From positions 181,578 through 245,577 of the forward strand of contig DASTWZ010000031.1 in assembly GCA_035765635.1 (NCBI GenBank): a stretch of DNA of 64,000 bases, in the 5' to 3' direction. A program made the translations under genes and the position numbers. Positions 26,102-32,727 of the stretch are shown here, piece after piece. Source of the stretch: EW11 sp035765635 (GTDB lineage Bacteria > Verrucomicrobiota > Verrucomicrobiia > Opitutales > Opitutaceae). The notes under the pieces were generated by a model that did not search any database, was not told where the DNA came from, and saw nothing but the letters and a program-made list of their open reading frames with translations. The number at the start of each line of letters is the position of its first letter. The first letter of the stretch is position 1.

Positions 26102-27760
26102 CTACCCCAACAACTCCTCCGCATGCGCGAGCGCGCTTTTCGCGGTGCGGTCGCCCAGCATTCGGGCGATCTCGCTGATGCGGGCCTTCCGATTTTCTTG
26201 TATTGGAGAAATGGTTACAACGGCGCGGTCCTTCGATTGATCCTTCTCGACCACGAAGTGGGCGTCGCCCTGCGCCGCGACTTGCGGCAAGTGCGTCACG
26301 CAGAGCACCTGGTGGCCCCGCGCGATTTCGCTCATTTTTTCGCCGACAACTTTTCCGATCTCGCCGCCGACATTGGCATCGACCTCGTCGAACACCAGCA
26401 CCGGTACTTGATCGAGATCGGCCAGCACGGTCTTCAGCGCCAACATCACGCGCGCCAGTTCGCCGCTGGAAGCGATGCGATTGAGCGGCAGCGGCGGTTC
26501 GCCGACATTCGCTGAAAAAGAAAATTCGCACGCGCAGTCTCCCGCCGGACCGAGTTCGGGCAACGTGGTCAACTTCACCTGAAAATCCGCCTTCTTGAAT
26601 CCGAGCTGTGCGATGCCTTTCGCCGCGACCTTGGCCAGTTCGCGCGCGGCCTTTTCCCGCAAGCCTCGCAAAGCCTGCGCCTCTTTGCGCGCGGCCCGCT
26701 CCGCTTCGGAAATCTCTTTCTCCAAGCGCGACAACGCGCCTTCCAGATCGCCCTGGATGTCCAGGCGTTGCTTCATTTCTTCGCGCGCCGCGATAACCGC
26801 GGCCAGATCGCCGCCGTGTTTTCGCTTCACCTCGAGCCAAGTGTCCATGCGAGTCTGCAACTCCTCAGCCTGCTCGGGATCAAATTGAAACTCGCTGCTC
26901 AGGCTCGCGAACTCCGCGCCGAGATCCGCCAGTTCGACCGCCGCTGACGCGAGCCGATCGGACAGCGTTTTGCTCGCAGGATCGAGGTTCTCCAATTGAC
27001 GCGCCTCGCGCACCAATGCGCTTACCCGAGGGGCGACGCCTTCCTCGTCGGTCAATCCGGCGGCGAGCGCCGAGGCGAGTTCGATCAATTCCTGCGCGCG
27101 ACTCTGGCGAAGGAAATCGCGTTCGAGCGCTCCGATTGCCTCTTCCGTGAGTTCGAGCGCTTCGAGGCGCTCGAGCTGCGTTTCAAGAAATCGGATTTGA
27201 TCCGGCGAAAGCTTCGTCTCGCGTGCGATGCGCTCTTTTTCTGCGAGTTTTTCCCGCCAGAAATCGTACTTCACGCGGTAAGCGGCGCGCGCCTCACCGG
27301 CCCGGCCGAAGAGATCCAGCATCTCCAGTTGATAGCTTTCCTTGAGCAGCCGCCGCGGCTCGCTCGGGCCGTGAAAATCAATCCAGTGCTCTCCCAAGTG
27401 CTGCAGCGAAGTCAGAGTGGCCAGGCCGCCATTGACGGTGATACGCGCAGCTTTTTCCCGCGGGAGATTCCGCTTTAGAATCAGCATGCCGTCGTCGCAG
27501 GGAGGCAGATCGAGCTGCTCCAGCGCGCGGTCGATCCGCGTCGAATCTTTGAAATAGAGAGCGGCCTCCACTTCGCACGCCGCCGCGCCTTGGCGGATAA
27601 TCGTTTTCTCCGCACGCTCGCCCGCAAGCAGGCTGAGCGCGCCGAGCAGAATGCTCTTTCCCGCGCCGGTCTCGCCCGTGACGGCGGTGAAACCAGGTTC
27701 GAAATCGAGGGCGACTTCCTCCAACAAAGCCAGATTCTTTATCCGCAGCGTTTGCAGCAT
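26102..27760 (-). CDS. recN: DNA repair protein RecN
   Basis: A 552-residue SMC-like ATPase that helps repair double-strand breaks. The N-terminal half starts at LQTLRIKNLALLEEVALDF and carries the Walker A motif GETGAGKS. A long coiled coil occupies about 150-375. The C-terminal half has the ABC signature region (IASSGELARVMLALKTVLA), Walker B (VLVFDEVDANVGGEIG) and the switch region (QVLCVTHLPQVAAQGDAHF). Both halves and the length agree with RecN. No LexA-type operator was recognised upstream. Confidence 0.96.
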   Translation of the reverse strand: MLQTLRIKNLALLEEVALDFEPGFTAVTGETGAGKSILLGALSLLAGERAEKTIIRQGAAACEVEAALYFKDSTRIDRALEQLDLPPCDDGMLILKRNLPREKAARITVNGGLATLTSLQHLGEHWIDFHGPSEPRRLLKESYQLEMLDLFGRAGEARAAYRVKYDFWREKLAEKERIARETKLSPDQIRFLETQLERLEALELTEEAIGALERDFLRQSRAQELIELASALAAGLTDEEGVAPRVSALVREARQLENLDPASKTLSDRLASAAVELADLGAEFASLSSEFQFDPEQAEELQTRMDTWLEVKRKHGGDLAAVIAAREEMKQRLDIQGDLEGALSRLEKEISEAERAARKEAQALRGLREKAARELAKVAAKGIAQLGFKKADFQVKLTTLPELGPAGDCACEFSFSANVGEPPLPLNRIASSGELARVMLALKTVLADLDQVPVLVFDEVDANVGGEIGKVVGEKMSEIARGHQVLCVTHLPQVAAQGDAHFVVEKDQSKDRAVVTISPIQENRKARISEIARMLGDRTAKSALAHAEELLG

Positions 27761-28146
27761 AAGGCGCGCTCTTCATCACCGTGGCATTGCCCGCGGTCAA
27801 TGGGAAGATGGCGCCGACCGGCGGAAAATGGGTTGGCGCTGTCGGGAAGAGTCCGTCCGCGCCTCAAGGGCGTGGACGTTAGATGGGTTGGCCGGCGAGG
27901 ACGCCAGCGCTCCGACAGCCGACGTCGGCGGGACGCCAACGCTCGGCGAATACCCACGCTCGGCTAATCCAAAAATCGGCAAATGCACAGGGTTCGGCCG
28001 CCGAGTGCGCCTTCCATGGCGCAGGAGGCTCTGGGAGCGCTGCATCTTGCCGGCCCAATCGTCGAATGCCGGTAAGTCTCGGCGCTTCAAATGAAACCAC
28101 TGTCCATGCAAGTAATCACTTGCACGCGTCGCAATTCGTGTTACCC
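27761..28146. other. 386-bp intergenic region with GC-rich repeat and TetR operator 1
   Basis: Between recN and the tetR-like gene. At 27890-27960 there is a GC-rich stretch with partly repeated GGCGGGACGCCAACGCTCGG-like units, reminiscent of the family III repeats. The 3' end contains operator 1 (28107-28124). The open frame that runs through this region into the regulator gene is not coding-like before 28147. Confidence 0.55.
28107..28124. promoter_or_regulatory. TetR-type operator 1
   Basis: TGCAAGTAATCACTTGCA: perfect 7-base inverted repeat TGCAAGT/ACTTGCA with a 4-base spacer. It lies 41 bp (centre to centre) from a second copy, about four helical turns, on the same face of the DNA. Confidence 0.8.
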
Positions 28147-28147
28147 A

Positions 28148-28165
28148 TGCAAGTACTCACTTACA
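28148..28165. promoter_or_regulatory. TetR-type operator 2
   Basis: TGCAAGTACTCACTTACA: the same palindrome with one mismatch. It ends at the first base of the ATG chosen for the regulator, so a bound repressor would block initiation. This fits autoregulation of the efflux operon. Confidence 0.8.
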
Positions 28166-28812
28166 TGACACCCGTTGCCTCTCCCGATCATTCCGAATCG
28201 TCCGCGGCTGAGTCGCCGACGAGCACGCGTAGCCGTATTCTCGCCGGAGCTGCGCAAGTTTTCGCGCGAGATGGGATTGAAGGTGCGACGACTCGCGAGA
28301 TTGCCCGGGTGGCGGGGGTCAACGAGGTCACCCTCTTCCGGCATTTCAAAACCAAGGACAATCTTCTCGCCGCTGTCGTGGGCGAAAACTTCGGACCAGC
28401 CGCCGCGGCCTACCAGATGGATCCGATCAAAGTGACGGACGATCTGCGCAACGACCTGGTCGAAATCGCCAAGAGTTTCGATAAGTTGATCACCTCGAAT
28501 CTCCCGCTCGTGCGCACCATGCTCGGCGAGCTTCAGCGCTATCAGGCGCACGAGTGCCAGGTGGTCAAAGGTCTCTTCTTTCCGCTCAAGACGGCGCTGC
28601 ATCATCGCCTCGCATCCGCCCATGCGGCCGGCCAACTGAAACCGGCGACAAGCCTCGACATCCTCGCGGATCTCTTTGTCGCGATGGTCTTCATGGGCGT
28701 GCTGCGGCGCAACATGCCGCACATCCGCCGCAACTATTCCAATATCGCGTACCTGCAGGGTATCGTGGACACGGTTCTGCAGGGGGCGCTTGTTTCGCCT
28801 GCGAAGACATGA
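28165..28812 (+). CDS. TetR/AcrR-family transcriptional regulator of the efflux operon
   Basis: A 215-residue repressor. The helix-turn-helix is at about residues 22-66 (TRSRILAGAAQVFARDG, ATTREIARVAGVNEVTLFRH, FKTKDNLL). The ligand-binding part is all-helical with no recognised motif. ATG 28165 was preferred over an in-frame ATG at 28147 because operator 2 covers 28148-28165; either is possible. The stop overlaps the MFS gene start (ATGA), so repressor and pump are translated together. With two matching palindromes just upstream it is expected to repress its own operon until an inducer binds. Confidence 0.9.
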   Translation: MTPVASPDHSESSAAESPTSTRSRILAGAAQVFARDGIEGATTREIARVAGVNEVTLFRHFKTKDNLLAAVVGENFGPAAAAYQMDPIKVTDDLRNDLVEIAKSFDKLITSNLPLVRTMLGELQRYQAHECQVVKGLFFPLKTALHHRLASAHAAGQLKPATSLDILADLFVAMVFMGVLRRNMPHIRRNYSNIAYLQGIVDTVLQGALVSPAKT

Positions 28813-30434
28813 GCGCGGCCGCGGCACTACACAGCGGCCGTTACGGCACCGATCTGTCGCGGCTCTCACCGCTCGCGGCAAAACTCGCCAGTCGCGACAA
28901 ACTGAAATGGATCATCGCGCTCGTCGCGTCGCTCGGCGCCCTGCTCGAGGTGATCGACACGAGCATCGTCAATGTGGCGATGCCGCAAATCCAGGGAAAC
29001 CTCGGCGCCACACTTTCCGAGGCAGGCTGGGTCTCGACGGGTTACGCCTGCGCGAATGTCGTGATGATCCCGCTAACCGCGTGGCTCGGCGATCGGTTCG
29101 GCCGGCGCAACTATCTCGTTTTCTCTCTCGTCGGTTTCACTTTTGCCTCGGTGTTGTGCGGGCTCTCCTCGAACCTCGCGATGCTTGTAGTGGCGCGGGT
29201 ACTACAAGGTCTCGCCGGCGGTGGTCTGCTCGCGAAAGCGCAGTCGATCCTTTTCGAGTCGTTTCCCAAGGAAGAACAAGGAGCGGCCCAGGCTATGTTC
29301 GGCATCGGTGTGATCGCCGGTCCCGCCTTCGGCCCGGTTCTCGGCGGGTATCTCACCGACACCTTGGGCTGGCGCTGGATTTTCTTCATCAACCTTCCGG
29401 TCGGAATCCTGGCCGTGGTCATGGCGATGATTTTTCTGCCGCGTGACGACAGCTCTGAATTCAAACGCAGTCGCGTCGACTGGGCCGGCATTGCTTTTCT
29501 CACGATCGGCCTTGGCTGCCTGCAGACGGTGCTGGAAGAGGGTCAGCAGGAGGACTGGTTCAGTTCGGACTTCATTGTCATGGCTGCGATCGGCGCGGCG
29601 CTTGGCATCGGACTTTTCATCTGGCGCGAGCTGACGACCGACGCGCCTGCGGTCGATCTGCGTGTTCTGAAGCATCGTTCGCTCGCAGCGGGCAGCGTCT
29701 ACTCGCTCGTCCTCGGGATGGGTTTGTACGGCGTGGTTTTCGCCGTTCCGATTTTCGCACAAAACAATCTTCACTTTACCGCGATGCAAAGCGGCATGCT
29801 GCAGATGCCAGGCGCGCTGGCCTCCGCGATCTGCATGGTGATCGTCGGCCGCAAACTTGCGGGCAAATACGATGCCCGAGCCCTGGTCGCCTTCGGTGCG
29901 CTGACGATGACGGGGGCGGCGTTCCTCCTTTCGAAAATCAATCCGGATACCAGTGCGGACGCGCTCTACTGGCCGCTGATCATGCGCGGTATTGGCACGG
30001 TTTTCATGTTTCTCCCGCTGAGTCTGGCGGCGTTAGGAAATCTGCCGCGCCATCAGGTCGCCGCGGGATCCGGCTTCTACAATCTCACGCGCCAGCTCGG
30101 CAGCAGCATCGGTATCGCCGCGATCACAACGATTCTCGCACAACGCGAGGCGGTGCACCGCTCGGTCCTGGTCGAGAAAGTCACGGACTTCCAACCCGTC
30201 ACGGCGGATCGCCTCAATATGCTTCAAGCCGCGTTCACGCAGCAAAGCGGTGATCCTGTGCAAGCGCACAACCAAGCTCTCTCGGTGATCGATCGCATCA
30301 TCAACGGGCAGGCCGCGCTTCTTTCCTTCGACGACGTGTTTTTCTACGTCGCCGCGGCGTTCGTCGCCTCCCTTCCCTTGCTTCTCCTCCTCAGCAAAGG
30401 CCGTAACCCGCAGGTTGCCGCCGCCGCGCACTAA
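28809..30434 (+). CDS. DHA2-family MFS drug-efflux transporter (EmrB/QacA type)
   Basis: A 541-residue inner-membrane proton antiporter with 14 predicted transmembrane helices. Family motifs are LLEVIDTSIVNVAMPQI (motif D1 in helix 1), GDRFGRRNY (motif A), ARVLQGLAGGGLL (motif B) and GIGVIAGPAFGPVLGGY (motif C). The last two residue stretches (VAAAFVASLPLLLLL) form helix 14. It overlaps the regulator by 4 bp and is followed 5 bp later by an HlyD-type adaptor, the usual EmrA/EmrB pairing. Substrates cannot be read from the sequence. Confidence 0.94.
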   Translation: MSAAAALHSGRYGTDLSRLSPLAAKLASRDKLKWIIALVASLGALLEVIDTSIVNVAMPQIQGNLGATLSEAGWVSTGYACANVVMIPLTAWLGDRFGRRNYLVFSLVGFTFASVLCGLSSNLAMLVVARVLQGLAGGGLLAKAQSILFESFPKEEQGAAQAMFGIGVIAGPAFGPVLGGYLTDTLGWRWIFFINLPVGILAVVMAMIFLPRDDSSEFKRSRVDWAGIAFLTIGLGCLQTVLEEGQQEDWFSSDFIVMAAIGAALGIGLFIWRELTTDAPAVDLRVLKHRSLAAGSVYSLVLGMGLYGVVFAVPIFAQNNLHFTAMQSGMLQMPGALASAICMVIVGRKLAGKYDARALVAFGALTMTGAAFLLSKINPDTSADALYWPLIMRGIGTVFMFLPLSLAALGNLPRHQVAAGSGFYNLTRQLGSSIGIAAITTILAQREAVHRSVLVEKVTDFQPVTADRLNMLQAAFTQQSGDPVQAHNQALSVIDRIINGQAALLSFDDVFFYVAAAFVASLPLLLLLSKGRNPQVAAAAH

Positions 30435-30439
30435 ATTTT

Positions 30440-31618
30440 ATGGAAACAGATTCTGCCACTCTCGAGCGCCCTGCTCCGAAAACCCCGCCCGCGAATGCGC
30501 GCACGCCCGTCGCCGCGCCGCCGATCAATCGCGCTCCAAACAACACGGGACGTTTCCGCCCCCGCAACCTGATCTTCGGCGCGGTCGCGATTCTCGGCGT
30601 AGCCTGGGGCGTGCATTTTGGGCTTCACGCGTACCACTATGAAAATACCGACGACGCCTATGTCACCGGTCACCTGCATCGGGTCAGCGCGCAGGTCACG
30701 GCCGAAGTGAAGGAGCTGCGCGTCGAAGACAATCAACGTGTATCCGCCGGGCAAATACTGGCGGTGCTCGATCCCACGACATTCCAAGTCGCCCTCGACA
30801 AAGCCAAAGCCGGCCTGGCGCAAGCTACCGCGCAAAAGCAGCAGGCGCATGCGGCCGTCGAACAGGCGATCGCTCAATTTGCCGGTGCGGAAGCCCGAGC
30901 TGACCAAGCCGCCGCGCAGGTCCAGCAGCTCGAGGCGCAACGCGACCTTGCGCGCGTGACGCTCAGCCGCACCGAGCAACTTTTCAACAACACCAACGGC
31001 GCCGCGACACAGGCCGATCTCGACGCGGCACGCAGCGCGTTTCAATCCGCCGACGCCGCGGTGAACGCCGCTCGCGCGAATATCGCGGCGACGAAGGCCG
31101 CCATCGAATCCAGCAAAGCGGCCCGCGACGCCTCGATCGCCCAGGAATCCGCGGCCGACGCAAACATCGCCGCCGCGCAGAGCGCAATTCAGGACGCTCA
31201 GGTGAAGCTCGGCTACACGGTCATCACGTCACCCGTGGCCGGTCGCGTGGGCAACCGCTCGATCGAACTCGGGAATCGCGTGCAAGATGGCCAGGCCATT
31301 ATGGCGATCGCCTCCGCGGATATGTGGGTCGTGGCGAACTTCAAGGAGACGCAACTCGCGCACATGCACGCCGGCCAGGAGGTGGAGCTGACGATCGATG
31401 CGCTTCCCGGTCAGACGTTTTCCGGAAAAATCGACAGCCTCGCTCCAGCGAGCGGCGCGCAGTTCGCCCTTCTCCCCGCGGATAATGCAACGGGAAATTT
31501 CAACAAAGTCGTCCAGCGTGTGCCGGTTAAAATCACATTGTCCCCAGAAGACCTCGAAAAATTCGGTGACCGCCTACGCCTAGGCCTCTCTGCTGTGGTG
31601 GATGTGAAGGTGAGGTAA
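30440..31618 (+). CDS. HlyD/EmrA-type periplasmic adaptor (membrane fusion protein)
   Basis: A 392-residue adaptor that links the MFS pump to an outer-membrane channel. A Pro-rich cytoplasmic start (residues 1-40) leads to a single transmembrane helix at about 47-65. A barrel/lipoyl half-motif follows (NTDDAYVTGHLHRVSAQVTA, then VEDNQRVSAGQILAVLDP), then an Ala-rich alpha-helical hairpin (about 115-245), the second lipoyl half (TVITSPVAGRVGNRSI) and beta-barrel domains. No TolC-like gene is in the operon, so the outer-membrane channel must come from elsewhere. Translation is probably coupled to the MFS gene. Confidence 0.93.
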   Translation: METDSATLERPAPKTPPANARTPVAAPPINRAPNNTGRFRPRNLIFGAVAILGVAWGVHFGLHAYHYENTDDAYVTGHLHRVSAQVTAEVKELRVEDNQRVSAGQILAVLDPTTFQVALDKAKAGLAQATAQKQQAHAAVEQAIAQFAGAEARADQAAAQVQQLEAQRDLARVTLSRTEQLFNNTNGAATQADLDAARSAFQSADAAVNAARANIAATKAAIESSKAARDASIAQESAADANIAAAQSAIQDAQVKLGYTVITSPVAGRVGNRSIELGNRVQDGQAIMAIASADMWVVANFKETQLAHMHAGQEVELTIDALPGQTFSGKIDSLAPASGAQFALLPADNATGNFNKVVQRVPVKITLSPEDLEKFGDRLRLGLSAVVDVKVR

Positions 31619-31658
31619 GCGCGGGCTCAGCACGCCGGAAACCGGCTCGCCGGCGACC

Positions 31659-31703
31659 GGTGCGGCAGCAAACGGTGCAGCAGCAAACGGTGCAGCAGCA
31701 AAA
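31659..31703. repeat. Three tandem copies of a 15-base unit
   Basis: Units GGTGCGGCAGCAAAC (31659-31673), GGTGCAGCAGCAAAC (31674-31688) and GGTGCAGCAGCAAAA (31689-31703), starting 41 bp after the adaptor-gene stop. Confidence 0.85.
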
Positions 31704-31755
31704 CGTGCGCTATCGAACCCCGAGCTAGCGCGGGAAAATCGGAGCGCCAGCGGCT

Positions 31756-31858
31756 CGCAACGGAGCGCCGCCCTCCGGGCGGCAAACCTATCTAGCGTCC
31801 CGCAAAGCGGGACACATTTTTAGGTAGCCAGCCGGGAGGCTGGCGCTCCGTTGCGAGC
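31756..31858. repeat. Nested palindromic repeat, family III, copy 2
   Basis: Outer arms CTCGCAACGGAGCGCC and GGCGCTCCGTTGCGAG, an inner hairpin GCCGCCCTCCGGGCGGC, and a central hairpin GTCCCGCAAAGCGGGAC (about 31797-31813). It has the same order of elements as copy 1 at 15151-15295. Confidence 0.85.
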
Positions 31859-32166
31859 CGTTGGTGCTTCGTCCGCGCTCCGTTACTTGCCCTTCCCTTT
31901 TTCATGCGCGAGGGGCGCTGTCGGCCTGCCCAGTTCCGTCTTCGCACTCCGTGCTTCCGTCTTCGCGCTAAGCGTTACGACTAGACAAGTCGACGAGACA
32001 AGCGAGGCCTTGTACCTGCGAGTTCCTCCTTTTGCCGCTTCAGCAGCGGAGCGCCGGCCTCTCCGGGCCGGCTACCCGACCCTTGCGCGAAGCGCGCTGT
32101 CGGCTTGCCCAGTCGAAGCCTTGGGCATGCAGATCGTCCGCCTACGCTCTGCGAGCTTCGGCGAGA

Positions 32167-32200
32167 CAGTCTTCGCCCGCGCTTCGCTTGGCGAAGACTG
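32167..32200. repeat. Perfect hairpin abutting the tRNA-Val 3' end
   Basis: CAGTCTTCGCC (32167-32177) and GGCGAAGACTG (32190-32200) are exact complements around a 12-base loop. The right arm overlaps the last two bases of the tRNA gene. No T-run follows on the minus strand, so it is not a standard terminator. Confidence 0.75.
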
Positions 32201-32272
32201 GACCCTACTGGGCTCGAACCAGTGACCTCTTCGATGTCAACGAAACGCTCTAACCAACTGAGCTAAGGGTCC
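32199..32272 (-). tRNA. tRNA-Val (anticodon GAC)
   Basis: The minus strand folds as a cloverleaf. The acceptor is GGACCCT/AGGGTCC, the D arm GCTC/GAGC, and the anticodon stem TTTCG/CGAAG (first pair T-G) with loop TTGACAT, giving anticodon GAC. The T arm is ACTGG/CCAGT with loop TTCGAGC, and the discriminator is A. The variable loop is AGGTC. Total length is 74 bases. The 3' CCA is not encoded; the sequence after the discriminator is GTC. Confidence 0.95.
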
Positions 32273-32727
32273 AATCAATCGAGAGTCGTGGAGTAAGCAC
32301 GGCTCTCGCAGTTCTCTGCAAGAAAAAATATCGAAGTTTTCCGCGCTCATGCGGCCGAAATTTTCACGAATTTTCGGCCATGCCAGCCTCTCTCTAAAGC
32401 GTCTTAAAATAAAGTGTGACCGCAAAAAGGCGCAGCGCGGCGGGGCCGCAGCCACAGCGAAGGCGTTTGGTCACAGTGACTTTTTCGCCGAGAGAACTCG
32501 CTGCGAATCAGCGACCCCGTTTCCAACGCGCTCGCTGGGTATTTGGAGCGCAGGCATCCTGCCTGCATTCGGCGCCTGTGCAGGCGGGACGCCTGCGCTC
32601 CAGGAACCGGAGCAGCCGCGTTCGGAAACGCGGCTGCTGTCCGCAAATTTGACTAGCGGCACAATTTGATTTTTGGGTAAACTGTTTAATCGTTCGTTTT
32701 GCCCCACTCAAACGTTACCCACTACCC
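32273..32727. other. 455-bp intergenic region between tRNA-Val and the GH2 gene
   Basis: About half is the family IV repeat (32424-32640). The 32280-32420 part is AT-richer and should hold the tRNA promoter on the minus strand. The promoter of the GH2 gene must lie in the short 32641-32727 stretch. No coding sequence is supported. Confidence 0.55.
32424..32640. repeat. Compound palindromic repeat, family IV, copy 1
   Basis: Three blocks: GGCGCAGCGCGGCGGGGCCG near 32429; a palindrome with arms TGGAGCGCAGGC (32544-32555) and GCCTGCGCTCCA (32591-32602); and AGCAGCCGCGTT/AACGCGGCTGCT (32611-32622, 32627-32638). The first blocks reappear in the same order at 63865-64000. Confidence 0.82.

Larger units (their letters stand above)
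31619..32198. other. 580-bp repeat-rich intergenic region before tRNA-Val
   Basis: No gene is supported here. It contains three tandem 15-base units (31659-31703), the family III palindrome (31756-31858) and a mosaic stretch (31906-32200). In the mosaic GCGCGA-x-GCGCTGTCGGC-x-TGCCCAGT occurs twice (31906-31934 and 32085-32113). Apparent small frames are repeat sequence. Confidence 0.6.

Noticed and set aside
26031..26840. N-terminal extension of the ThuA-domain frame (start 26840)
   Set aside because: It overlaps recN out of frame, and a signal peptide starts at 26030.
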